From: UBA3495 sp964629875
Lineage (GTDB): Bacteria; Chloroflexota; Dehalococcoidia; Lucifugimonadales; UBA3495
Assembly: GCA_964629875.1 (NCBI GenBank)
Contig: CAZVRK010000002.1
Location: forward strand, 1 to 64,000
Length of the DNA: 64,000 nt
Direction of reading: 5' to 3'
The notes under the pieces are model-generated. The model searched no databases, was not told where the DNA came from, and was given only the letters and a program-made list of their open reading frames with translations. This document shows, one piece after another, positions 1 through 8,124 of this stretch; position 1 is the first letter of the stretch; the number at the start of each line of letters is the position of its first letter. The translations under genes and the position numbers were made by a program.

Positions 1-71
1 CCCCTGGAGGGACTCGAACCCCCGACGCGCGACTTAGGACGCCGCCGCTCTATCCCCTGAGCTACAGGGGC
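1..71 (-). tRNA. tRNA-Arg (anticodon CCT), 3' end cut by window edge
   Basis: The minus strand folds as a cloverleaf: acceptor arm starting GCCCCTG at 71-65, D arm GCTC/GAGC, anticodon arm GCGGC/GTCGC with loop GTCCTAA (anticodon CCT, reading AGG), and a T arm with the TTCGAGT loop. The last acceptor base and the discriminator fall outside the window, so the gene is partial by one or two bases. It is three bases from the next tRNA gene and probably shares its transcript. Confidence 0.93.
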
Positions 72-74
72 ACA

Positions 75-150
75 TGGTGGAGATAGGGGGGCTCGAACCC
101 CCAACCTCGGCATTGCGAACGCCGCGCTCTCCCAATTGAGCTATATCCCC
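75..150 (-). tRNA. tRNA-Ala (anticodon CGC)
   Basis: Minus-strand cloverleaf with acceptor GGGGATA (150-144) pairing to TATCTCC (85-79), D arm GCTC/GAGC, anticodon arm CGGCG/TGCCG with loop TTCGCAA (anticodon CGC, reading GCG), T arm GGGGG/CCCCC with loop TTCGAGC, discriminator A and an encoded CCA end at 77-75. It lies upstream of the Arg tRNA in the direction of transcription. Confidence 0.95.
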
Positions 151-216
151 AAAGGAAATTACTCACCATAAAGCTAGCGAGCACGAAATTGGAGGGACAA
201 CCCCTCAACTAAAGAT

Positions 217-244
217 GGTATATTCCCTGATCAGATACTGTCAA
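217..244 (-). promoter_or_regulatory. Probable sigma-70-type promoter for the two tRNA genes
   Basis: On the minus strand a perfect TTGACA (244-239) is followed after 16 bases by TATACC (222-217), about 65 bases upstream of the Ala tRNA. The position, just after the end of the esterase gene, fits a promoter serving the tRNA pair. Confidence 0.55.
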
Positions 245-249
245 GTAAA

Positions 250-963
250 TCACTTAACCTCCGGCCCATGACTAACCGAGGTTTCTTTTAATGGAGGCAA
301 TACATTTTCAAGCCATGCGACCACATCATTAATAACCATGGGCGGTATTTCGTGAGACATGTTGTATTCGTGGTATTCGGGTTGGTATCCTTCCGCAGTC
401 AAGAACTTCATAGTGTTCTGCGCTGATTCCATAGACACCATTGGATCAGCATTACCATGAGCAATAAAGATTTTCTGATCACGTTTCTCGGGTAGTTTTG
501 CCCTCAGGTCCTCTGGGTCCGGCAGAGAAGCACTAAGCCCAACTAAGCCCGAGAATACTTCCGGTTGCCCCAAGCCACACCTGTAAGTCATTCCACCACC
601 CTGAGAAAAGCCCAGCAATACAATTTTACCGGGAACAGCGTTAAACTGAGCAAATACCTCATCAAAATAAACACCTAATTTATCTTCTGCCTCTTTGTAA
701 TCTTCCAATGTAGCCTCAGCTCTAGGCGGGTGCCAGCCGTATCCAATAACACCAGGTCCCAACTGGAATGGGATAGGAGCATTAGGACAGGAATATACAT
801 AGCCCGTGCTAGAAATATTGGGAGTCAATCCAGCAAGATCCTGCATGTTCGCTCCGAATCCATGCAACAAAATCACAAGAGGATAACTTGCAGCGGGATT
901 GTAATCGTCAGGATATATATTTAAGTAAGACAGGGATTTACCGTCAAATTGCTCGCCTTGCAT
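250..963 (-). CDS. Carboxylesterase/phospholipase-type alpha/beta hydrolase
   Basis: A single-domain alpha/beta hydrolase of about 237 residues in the phospholipase/carboxylesterase (Abhydrolase_2, YpfH/EstB-like) family. The oxyanion segment LLHGFGAN lies near the N-terminus, the nucleophile elbow reads GFSQGGG, the acid segment is HGNADPMV, and the His lies in NMSHEIP, so the catalytic triad is complete. There is no signal peptide, so it is probably cytoplasmic and hydrolyses small carboxylic esters or lysophospholipids; the substrate cannot be told. A start at 963 sits seven bases after a GGAG ribosome site. An ATG at 969 is also possible but lies too close to that site. Confidence 0.87.
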   Translation of the reverse strand: MQGEQFDGKSLSYLNIYPDDYNPAASYPLVILLHGFGANMQDLAGLTPNISSTGYVYSCPNAPIPFQLGPGVIGYGWHPPRAEATLEDYKEAEDKLGVYFDEVFAQFNAVPGKIVLLGFSQGGGMTYRCGLGQPEVFSGLVGLSASLPDPEDLRAKLPEKRDQKIFIAHGNADPMVSMESAQNTMKFLTAEGYQPEYHEYNMSHEIPPMVINDVVAWLENVLPPLKETSVSHGPEVK

Positions 964-1110
964 AGCCATTCTCCAATAAAATTAATCAATCAATACTAAC
1001 ATCGGTTCATATTACAGCCAATATATATTCGCTTCCTGCAGCAACATCTAATAAACTGATAATCACATAATCTGGGCTAAACAACCAACAATAAGGAACC
1101 AAGGAATGAT

Positions 1111-1458
1111 ATGAGTTCAATCTATCACTTAATAACACATAGCCAATGGGAATTATCCAAACATCAAAATACTCATGAAGCTGATACTCTAGCCACAGAG
1201 GGATTTATTCATTGTTCAGCCACGTTGGAACAACTCTTGAGAGTAGCGAATCGCCTATACTCTGAACGTACTGACATGTTAGCTCTCGTTATAAACATAA
1301 ACCAATTAACATCTCAATTAAAAGAAGAGCCCAGCCGATCTGGCGAGATTTATCCTCATATTTATGGGCCACTTAATTTGGACGCGGTCACTGAAACGCT
1401 GGAGTTTATAATAGAGTCGGAGATATTTGTAGCGGTCAAACCATCGCCAAGCACTTAA
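1111..1458 (+). CDS. DUF952 family protein
   Basis: A 115-residue protein with the DUF952 pattern: an N-terminal IYHLITHSQWE segment, the central EGFIHCSATLEQL motif with conserved His and Cys, and YPHIYGPLNLDAV near the C-terminus. The family is small and cytoplasmic; its biochemical role is not established, though the fold is related to a glutathione-S-transferase-like/ADP-ribosyl-type scaffold in some classifications. It is followed after three bases by the kinase-like gene, so the two are almost surely co-transcribed, and it starts divergently from the esterase. Confidence 0.85.
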   Translation: MSSIYHLITHSQWELSKHQNTHEADTLATEGFIHCSATLEQLLRVANRLYSERTDMLALVININQLTSQLKEEPSRSGEIYPHIYGPLNLDAVTETLEFIIESEIFVAVKPSPST

Positions 1459-1461
1459 TTC

Positions 1462-2409
1462 ATGCAATTAAATAACAGCTATACGTCTGATGATCTTAGT
1501 ACTGTTAGAAGTACCATATCGCGGTTACCCTTTATGAGTGAATCCGATGCTCGAGCTATGAATTTAGCGGTAAGCACAGGAGCATGTCCTAGCCATCTAG
1601 CGCCTTTCCTCCGGTTAAACGATTCACATCCGGACCTATACCGCAAATTGGTAATAGACCCATTTGTTGTTAAATACGGCGTATATGGCTTTTTCCCTAG
1701 AGCATACGATTTGATATACCTCAGTGATAAATCTCCAAATATTACCTTTAGCGGAAGAACTCGGGGAAGAGTGGCTATATTAACTTCCCGCTCAAATAAC
1801 ATGGTAATAAAACCTCTACAAAACTCAAATGAAGCCAAGGTAGCGACTCTAGCAGGTGAACTTGGCGTCGGACCTAAGCAATTTGACTCATTGCAGGGAT
1901 TTCTGTCAGAAGAATACATCTCCGGCACCTTCATCACTGACAACCATTCAAACAGCGATATAAGACCTTGTATAGAGGATATTGGTATAAAATTGGGAGC
2001 AGCATTCAGCAAACTTCATGAGAATAAGATTTGCTACAACGACAGCACTGTTTCAGACCCCGACAAACGGTCCCATTTGATACTCGATCAAGTCAGTGAT
2101 ATCAAGCTAATAGATTTTGGGATATCGTTATCTTTGGAGGAATATCCTAACTTTTCACTCGAAGAAACATTCAACTATGTCAGAACCATGCCGATCTATC
2201 GCATATTTGAAGCAATGAATCCAACTCAGGGAGATGTTCATAGTTTCCTTAAAAGCTACCAAGGAAAATTCAAAGAGATATCCCCAGATACAATCTATGA
2301 TCGAGATTTACGGTTTCTTACCGAAGGACTTCAACTCATGAGCGATATACTTACAGAAGCAGATAAAACCGCCTTCATGGAAGGATTTCACTCCTCGTAC
2401 AAAAGATAA
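1462..2409 (+). CDS. Atypical small protein-kinase-like protein (Bud32/RIO-like signature)
   Basis: A 315-residue protein that I do not recognise as a named family but that shows a minimal kinase signature: Lys117 in MVIKPL (beta-3 lysine), Glu124 in NEAKVATL (helix C), an H-x6-YND segment with Asp194 as candidate catalytic base, and KLIDFG with Asp218 as metal ligand. The order and spacing resemble Bud32/RIO-type kinases. The usual HGD/HRD reads YND, and the Asn five residues later is Asp199. The first 90 residues match nothing I know. It starts three bases after the DUF952 stop codon, which implies a two-gene operon. It could phosphorylate a protein or small molecule; activity is not proven by sequence. 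Confidence 0.6.
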   Translation: MQLNNSYTSDDLSTVRSTISRLPFMSESDARAMNLAVSTGACPSHLAPFLRLNDSHPDLYRKLVIDPFVVKYGVYGFFPRAYDLIYLSDKSPNITFSGRTRGRVAILTSRSNNMVIKPLQNSNEAKVATLAGELGVGPKQFDSLQGFLSEEYISGTFITDNHSNSDIRPCIEDIGIKLGAAFSKLHENKICYNDSTVSDPDKRSHLILDQVSDIKLIDFGISLSLEEYPNFSLEETFNYVRTMPIYRIFEAMNPTQGDVHSFLKSYQGKFKEISPDTIYDRDLRFLTEGLQLMSDILTEADKTAFMEGFHSSYKR

Positions 2410-2437
2410 AAAAAGGACTGCAGAAGCAGTCCTTTTT
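2410..2437. terminator. Bidirectional intrinsic terminator
   Basis: Perfect 12-bp inverted repeat (AAAAAGGACTGC / GCAGTCCTTTTT) with an AGAA loop at 2422-2425. It sits between the convergent kinase-like gene and the cytochrome oxidase operon, with T runs on both strands, so it can end both transcripts. Confidence 0.9.
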
Positions 2438-2456
2438 CAATTAATGCTGATTAGAT

Positions 2457-3233
2457 TTATTGTTTTGACATCAGAAAATCAACCAGAGAATTAAACTCAT
2501 CGTCAGTCATCTGGTCCGCCAGCCCAGCGGGCATTATAGGGGCATATCCATCCACCAAATAAGCTGTGGGATTCTTAATTGACTCTACAATATAATCCCG
2601 TGCGGTCGTACCTGAAACTCTTGTAGCTGCAACCGTACCTATATTTGTTAAATCAGGCCCCAGCTGCCCAACAGCACCCGGAACCCCTTCTATCATATGG
2701 CAGCCAGCGCAGCCAGCGACACCTGTAAATACTCCCTGGCCAACCATCCCATCTGAAGCAGAGGAACTACTTTCCGCTACTGGTTCAGTTTCCTCTTCAG
2801 AGTGCGACTCAACATGACCAGAATCTGATCCATGAGAACCGTCATCTGCCTTGGCCATGTGACCAGACTCTCCATGAGTGAAGGGTACGGCATGTGCCTT
2901 AGCATATTCTCTCGGCTCAGGTGTGAATGCCGAGAATAATATCATTAGCCAAGAAAAAGCTGCGAAAGCCAAGACCAACCCACTCAAGAAAACTATACTT
3001 AATAACCTATGGTCGAATCGTAGATGCATGTAATACATAATTACGATGCCGAATTTAATAGCTGACAGAATGATTAGAGGCGCCAACGATACTGGCGCAC
3101 CCTGCATACTCTCAGGAACTATGATCAAAAATTCAACAGCCGTTATAACAAATAATATTAAAGCAATAAATACATATTGTTTGAACGTTGGGTGTTTGCC
3201 CTCGTGATGTTGGGCTTCTGGCTGGCTACTCAT
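2457..3233 (-). CDS. ctaF: Cytochrome c oxidase subunit IV fused to a C-terminal cytochrome c domain
   Basis: A 258-residue protein. Residues 1-103 match the three-helix prokaryotic oxidase subunit IV (CtaF/CyoD type), with helices near 20-40, 50-70 and 78-102 and the MYYMHLRFDH motif. A His/Glu/Ser-rich linker (about 104-165) leads to a class I cytochrome c domain with CAGCH at 175-179 and a candidate axial Met in PIMPAG. Subunit IV normally ends after the third helix, so the heme domain is an addition; it would lie on the outer face of the membrane. It is the last gene of ctaCDEF, 12 bases after ctaE. The cytochrome may be an extra electron entry point or a store. Confidence 0.85.
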   Translation of the reverse strand: MSSQPEAQHHEGKHPTFKQYVFIALILFVITAVEFLIIVPESMQGAPVSLAPLIILSAIKFGIVIMYYMHLRFDHRLLSIVFLSGLVLAFAAFSWLMILFSAFTPEPREYAKAHAVPFTHGESGHMAKADDGSHGSDSGHVESHSEEETEPVAESSSSASDGMVGQGVFTGVAGCAGCHMIEGVPGAVGQLGPDLTNIGTVAATRVSGTTARDYIVESIKNPTAYLVDGYAPIMPAGLADQMTDDEFNSLVDFLMSKQ

Positions 3234-3245
3234 GTCCCGCTCTCC

Positions 3246-3917
3246 TTACGCCAACAACGACAATAATGAAGGTTCAGTTAAAACACCAGCGACAGGCCCC
3301 GCATCGAACCCACCCACTAGATACAACAGTGTGAAAATTACGATCCACACTATATCAACGAAGTGCCAATAAAGACCACATAATTCCACATCCAGCGCGT
3401 TATGAGGTCCGACTTTACCTTTACGTGCCACGAAGAACAGCACCATGAGCCATACAATACCTAGGCTGACGTGAGCTCCGTGGAACCCGGTTAGAGTGAA
3501 GAAAGTCGACCCAAATAAATTGGTCGATACCAATAACCCTTCAAGTCTGAAAGCGTTAAATTCATAGACTTGGAACCCGATAAATATAGCTCCCATGAAG
3601 GCTGTGAGAAGTAGCCAGATCTGTATTCCTTTCTGGTCATTCTTATTAGTGGCTGCCAGTGCTTGAACCATGGCAAAACTACTACAGAGCAAAACGAAGG
3701 TACTTATAGTAGTAAGTGGGATATCGAGAATATCAATGGGATAAGGTCCTACAAGGCTCTGACCCCTGTACACCATATAAGTCGCTATCAAGGATCCAAA
3801 AAACAAGCAGTCAGACCCCAGAAACACCCACATCAAAAGCTTCCGGTGATTTATACCGGTAGTAGTATATGTGTGATCTACATCAGAAGTAGGTAATTGT
3901 CCACCTACGTGAGCCAA
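3246..3917 (-). CDS. ctaE: Cytochrome c oxidase subunit III
   Basis: A 223-residue membrane protein of the heme-copper oxidase subunit III family, with about five or six hydrophobic helices. Conserved motifs are the N-terminal LLMWVFLGSDCLFFGSL segment, FTLTGFHGAHVSLG and the C-terminal GLYWHFVDIVWIVIF. It stabilises subunit I of the terminal oxidase and binds lipid; it has no redox centre. It sits between ctaD and ctaF with short spacers (12 bases on either side), consistent with one transcript. Confidence 0.95.
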   Translation of the reverse strand: MAHVGGQLPTSDVDHTYTTTGINHRKLLMWVFLGSDCLFFGSLIATYMVYRGQSLVGPYPIDILDIPLTTISTFVLLCSSFAMVQALAATNKNDQKGIQIWLLLTAFMGAIFIGFQVYEFNAFRLEGLLVSTNLFGSTFFTLTGFHGAHVSLGIVWLMVLFFVARKGKVGPHNALDVELCGLYWHFVDIVWIVIFTLLYLVGGFDAGPVAGVLTEPSLLSLLA

Positions 3918-3929
3918 AATCTTTTCCTC

Positions 3930-5819
3930 CTAGTGATGCCCGCCATCAGAATGGTCGTCGCCATGATGACCTTCAGGAGCGGCAGGTTCGAAACTCCAAC
4001 CCATGACACCAATGAATATTATTATTCCAGCTGGTATCGCGATTGGAAACTTTAAATATTGCCAAGGAAATTCAATCAGAAAACTAACAGCCAGTAATAG
4101 AAGCCCAAACGCGGTAAATATAGGCCAATAAGACGGATTGGGCATATGAATGGTTTCTGGATCCACAAATGGTTCTGGTTTAGTGATAGGATTTCCAGCT
4201 GCCTCTGCCTGCCGCTTTACAATCCAATAGTGGTCTTGCCCCAGAACCTGAGGAACTTGCGCGAAATTGTAAGAAGGCGGTGGTGAGGAGATCGTCCACT
4301 CTAATCCAGGCGCATCCCAAGGATCATGTCCTGCTTCTTTGCCATTTTTATAACTTATAACTACGTTTACAATGAAAACCAATATGCCTACAAACAGTAC
4401 AAAATATCCAGCGGTTGCCAGTAGATTCAGGAAATCCCAGCCGTATTCGGTTGAATATGTATATATTCTCCGAGGCATACCGTTCATACCCAGATAATGC
4501 ATTGGGAAGAAGGTGATATTCATTCCAATGAATAAAAGCCAAAAATTTATTTTGCCGAGCGTTTCGTCCAGAAGTTTACCGGTAACTTTCGGGAACCAGT
4601 AGTATATTCCCGTGAAAATACCAAATATTGCTCCACCAAACAGAACGTAATGAATGTGAGCAACGATGTAATAAGTATCTTGCTGCTGCGCATCCGAGGG
4701 AGAAACGGCGTGCGATACACCACTAAGGCCACCTACTATGAATAAAGCCACGAACCCGATAGCGTAGAGCATGCAGGTGTTTAGTTTGATAGACCCACCC
4801 CACATAGTACCGATCCAGTTAAAAATCTTCACTCCAGTAGGGACGGCAATTAACATTGTCGTTATAGTAAATACTGAGTTAGCGACGGGACCAAGCCCGA
4901 CGGTAAACATATGATGGCTCCAAACTGCCCATCCCATTATTCCGATCACTATTCCTGAAAATACAACGACAGGGTATCCAAATAATGGTTTCCTCGAAAA
5001 AGTGGGTATAACTTCAGATACGATACCCATAGCGGGCAAGATCAATATATAAACTTCAGGGTGTCCGAATATCCAGAAGAGATGCTGCCACATTAATGGG
5101 TCGCCACCACCCACAGTGTTGAAGAAATGAGCCCCAAATGAGCGGTCCATAGTAAGCTCTATCAGACCGACTGTTATAACAGGGAAAGCCAGTACTAATA
5201 GAATCGAAGTTACGAAAGTCATCCACACGAACAACGGCATTCGCATCATTGTCATACCTGGTGCCCTGAGGTTAATTATAGTAACAACGAAGTTAAATGC
5301 TGCAGCCAAAGAAGCCACACCAAGCACCTGCAAGCCTAATGCCCAAAAATCAATACCTTTGCCTATGCTATAAGGTTCTTCCGTTAACGGAGCGTATGAG
5401 AACCAACCAGCGTCTGGGGCTTGCTGGAACAGAAAACTAGAGTGGATGAGTAATGCACCAAACAAAAATGACCAGTAACTAAATGCATTTAACCGAGGAA
5501 ACGCTACGTCGCGAGCACCAATCGCTAAAGGAATAATGAAATTGAAAAAAGCGGCGCTTAAGGGCATGATAGCCATAAATATCATGGCAGTTGCATGCAT
5601 CGTAAACATTTGATTGTATACATCCGGACTAACAAGTCCATTCTCTGGGACAGCCAGTTGCATACGTATAATACCAGCTTCTATACCTGCTACCAGGAAA
5701 AATATAAATGCGGTAACACCATACAGGATTCCGATTCGCTTATGATCAACAGTAGTGATCCAGCTCCATAAACCCGTGGCGTTAGCAGGTCTTTCCAGAA
5801 CTTCAGTTATCGTTGCCAT
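3930..5819 (-). CDS. ctaD: Cytochrome c oxidase subunit I (A1-type heme-copper oxidase)
   Basis: A 629-residue catalytic subunit that reduces O2 and pumps protons. Metal ligands are visible: His75 in FTMHATAM (low-spin heme), His253 and Tyr257 in the FGHPEVY motif (CuB and the cross-linked Tyr), His302/303 in WSHHMF, and His388/His390 in AHIHYV. The D-channel Asp104 (GARDVAFPRL), Glu255 and the K-channel Lys332 (TGVKIF) are all present, which marks an A1-type enzyme. About 12 central helices are followed by two extra C-terminal helices and a His-rich tail. Heme A genes lie immediately upstream. Confidence 0.97.
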   Translation of the reverse strand: MATITEVLERPANATGLWSWITTVDHKRIGILYGVTAFIFFLVAGIEAGIIRMQLAVPENGLVSPDVYNQMFTMHATAMIFMAIMPLSAAFFNFIIPLAIGARDVAFPRLNAFSYWSFLFGALLIHSSFLFQQAPDAGWFSYAPLTEEPYSIGKGIDFWALGLQVLGVASLAAAFNFVVTIINLRAPGMTMMRMPLFVWMTFVTSILLVLAFPVITVGLIELTMDRSFGAHFFNTVGGGDPLMWQHLFWIFGHPEVYILILPAMGIVSEVIPTFSRKPLFGYPVVVFSGIVIGIMGWAVWSHHMFTVGLGPVANSVFTITTMLIAVPTGVKIFNWIGTMWGGSIKLNTCMLYAIGFVALFIVGGLSGVSHAVSPSDAQQQDTYYIVAHIHYVLFGGAIFGIFTGIYYWFPKVTGKLLDETLGKINFWLLFIGMNITFFPMHYLGMNGMPRRIYTYSTEYGWDFLNLLATAGYFVLFVGILVFIVNVVISYKNGKEAGHDPWDAPGLEWTISSPPPSYNFAQVPQVLGQDHYWIVKRQAEAAGNPITKPEPFVDPETIHMPNPSYWPIFTAFGLLLLAVSFLIEFPWQYLKFPIAIPAGIIIFIGVMGWSFEPAAPEGHHGDDHSDGGHH

Positions 5820-5860
5820 TACCGCCTCTAATACCTTTTGCTTTGCATAAATGCAATGTT

Positions 5861-7036
5861 CTACTTCAAGCTTAACAGGTATTCGATAACATTCGACACC
5901 TGTTTTTGGTTTAGTTTAGTGGTACCATCGGGCGTCTGGTATACGGTGGCACGACCCGACATATGATTACCCGACTTAACACTTTCAGGGTCGGTTATCC
6001 ATTTACGCAAATTCTCACGATTCAAATCAAGTATGCCTGCAGCGAATGTACCTCTAGTAGCTAAATCAGTTAAATTTGGACCGGGTGCCACAGGAGACTC
6101 TAAACCAGACAGAAATCCTTGCACTCTAGCGTCCACTGTCGCAGGAGAATCCGGTCCTGTTGCACTGTGACAAACGACACAACCACCTTCACCGTTAAAT
6201 ACCAACTGACCTTGCGCGGCTTGAGCTGATAACACTGGTTCTTTTCCAAACCCTGCTACCCAGGCCAAATATTCATCTTCTGGTACGGCCTGCACTCTAA
6301 ACTTCATCAGAGCATGAGCTCGCCCGCATAATTCAGCACATTGTCCGTGGAATACTCCTGATTCATCAGCCTGGAACCACAAGTGATTGTTCCTTGTAGG
6401 AACCATATCAACTTTTCCAGCCAACCTTGGTATCCAGAAGCTATGTAAAACATCATCGCTTAATAAATTAACATGTACAGGCCTGCCTACTGGAACTTTA
6501 AGCTCATTAGCCGTAGTAACAAAGGTCCCGTTGCCATCTGCGTCAGGGTATTCAAATTCAAACCACCATTGGTGTCCAGTAGCCGTCACTTCTAAAACAT
6601 CAGATCCAGCAGGAGGTTTATCTAGTTCAAATAATGTTTGTACTGACCATACACCTAGAGCCAATATCAATATTGTTGGAATAACAGTCCATGTGATTTC
6701 GAGGGGTGTATTACCATGGACCTGCTTGGGAAGCCCATCCCCAGGCTTTCTCCGGAATTTGATCGCAGCATACAGTAGTGCGCCTTCAACAAGGACAAAA
6801 ACTACAACCATCACCCAAAGCAAAACGTTAAACAGTAGAGCTTGCTTCTCTGCTACAGGGCCTGCCGTGCCCCATGTGGTCATATGTGAATTGTAATCAC
6901 ATCCGACAGACAATAGTCCGACTATCAATAGGACCATTACAGATATTTGGCTGATTCTAATCTTTCTCAAGCCAGCTCGGTCTTTAACCTTTATCTTATT
7001 TGCATCAATCCTAGTTCTGGGGGGCGCTAAGCGCAT
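5861..7036 (-). CDS. ctaC: Cytochrome c oxidase subunit II with fused cytochrome c (caa3 type)
   Basis: A 391-residue subunit II. A lipoprotein-like signal ends in LLSVGC (Cys46), followed by two transmembrane helices and a periplasm-side cupredoxin. The CuA site is intact: His198, Cys233, Glu235, Cys237, His241, Met244 (FHGQCAELCGRAHALM). A C-terminal cytochrome c domain carries CVVCH at 286-290 and a candidate Met ligand in NHMSGR. This makes the enzyme a caa3-type oxidase that accepts electrons from a c-type cytochrome, probably the complex III-like system near the right edge. The N-terminus before the signal is long and basic, and a later start is possible. Confidence 0.95.
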   Translation of the reverse strand: MRLAPPRTRIDANKIKVKDRAGLRKIRISQISVMVLLIVGLLSVGCDYNSHMTTWGTAGPVAEKQALLFNVLLWVMVVVFVLVEGALLYAAIKFRRKPGDGLPKQVHGNTPLEITWTVIPTILILALGVWSVQTLFELDKPPAGSDVLEVTATGHQWWFEFEYPDADGNGTFVTTANELKVPVGRPVHVNLLSDDVLHSFWIPRLAGKVDMVPTRNNHLWFQADESGVFHGQCAELCGRAHALMKFRVQAVPEDEYLAWVAGFGKEPVLSAQAAQGQLVFNGEGGCVVCHSATGPDSPATVDARVQGFLSGLESPVAPGPNLTDLATRGTFAAGILDLNRENLRKWITDPESVKSGNHMSGRATVYQTPDGTTKLNQKQVSNVIEYLLSLK

Positions 7037-7091
7037 TTTGAGGTTTCTCCCTACAATCCACCGTCTATAACACCATTTTTACCAGTGACAG

Positions 7092-7121
7092 ACGATAGCA
7101 CAGTGTTAATAAATATGTCAA
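7092..7121 (-). promoter_or_regulatory. Probable promoter of the ctaCDEF operon
   Basis: On the minus strand TTGACA (7121-7116) is followed after 18 bases by TATCGT (7097-7092), about 55 bases upstream of the ctaC start. A GGGAG ribosome site lies between the promoter and ctaC. It suggests that ctaCDEF is transcribed separately from ctaA-ctaB. Confidence 0.5.
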
Positions 7122-7186
7122 CGGAATAGAATTCGCGATTATGCATATATTTTATTACGGTTTGCATCGACTAAGCAACGCAATCA

Positions 7187-8116
7187 TTACAATTGCACCC
7201 CACTATCAACCATTATTGCGGCGAACAACAGCGCTAAATACAGCAAGGAATACAAATATACTTTCTTTGCCTGACTATTAGTCTGGTTTCTGCTTAGACT
7301 CCATGCCATCTTAATGAACACTAGCCCTAACACTATTGCTGATACTAGATAAATTAGACCTACTGCCTTGGTTAGGGCAAACATAACAGTCAAGCCCACT
7401 AATACCAAGGTGTAATAAAAAATCTGCTGAATCGTATGGGCAACCGTCGTGACAACCGGTAACATCGGAACCCCGGCATCCGCATAATCTTTTTTAATTA
7501 ATAATGCCAAAGCCCAAAAATGGGGAGGAGTCCAGAAAAATATAATAGCGAATAAATAGACCGCTGGTAGGTCAATCCCCCCAGTTACTGCAGCCCATCC
7601 TGCCATTGGAGGTATAGCCCCAGCTGCACCACCAATAATAATGTTTTGTGGAGTTGACCGCTTTAGCCATTTGGTATAAACAAAAACATAAAATAGTGTT
7701 GCCGTTAGAGTTAGAACCCCAGCTAAAAGATTTACCCAAACCAGGAAGATAGCAAACGCTAAAACATTAAGAGATATGCCAAATGCTAAAGCTTTGATTG
7801 GAGATATCCGGTGACCCGCCACAGGCCTATTCCGTGTACGACCCATGACCTCGTCGATATCTCGATCCATTTGATGATTTATCGCATTAGCGCCACCAGC
7901 AGCCAATGCTCCTGCAACCAGTACATAACCCATGAGTGCTAAAGACGGGACTCCACCAGCTGCCAAAAACATTCCACCTGCAGCCGTTATAAGCAACATT
8001 AAAATAATTTTTGGTTTAGTTAAAGAAACAAAATCCCTAACGAACCCAAACCTACCTGGCTGATTATTGCCACCGTCACCATCTGTAGTATTAGATATAA
8101 ATTCTGAATTAGTCAT
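7187..8116 (-). CDS. ctaB: Protoheme IX farnesyltransferase (heme O synthase)
   Basis: A 309-residue UbiA-superfamily prenyltransferase with about nine helices. The first Asp-rich motif NAINHQMDRDIDEVMGRTRNRP is split here for length: NQxxDxxxD-type residues are present at about 80-90, followed by the conserved TRNRPV; the second polar loop holds the KKDYADAGVPMLP segment. It adds a farnesyl group to heme b to make heme O, the precursor of heme A for the adjacent oxidase. It lies eight bases after ctaA and is clearly co-transcribed with it. Confidence 0.95.
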   Translation of the reverse strand: MTNSEFISNTTDGDGGNNQPGRFGFVRDFVSLTKPKIILMLLITAAGGMFLAAGGVPSLALMGYVLVAGALAAGGANAINHQMDRDIDEVMGRTRNRPVAGHRISPIKALAFGISLNVLAFAIFLVWVNLLAGVLTLTATLFYVFVYTKWLKRSTPQNIIIGGAAGAIPPMAGWAAVTGGIDLPAVYLFAIIFFWTPPHFWALALLIKKDYADAGVPMLPVVTTVAHTIQQIFYYTLVLVGLTVMFALTKAVGLIYLVSAIVLGLVFIKMAWSLSRNQTNSQAKKVYLYSLLYLALLFAAIMVDSGVQL

Positions 8117-8124
8117 GAATCCAA

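Noticed and set aside
1462..2409. A reverse-strand open frame (1479-2012) as a real gene
   Set aside because: It is fully overlapped by the kinase-like gene, which has a ribosome-coupled start and a recognisable motif series; the reverse frame shows no domain.
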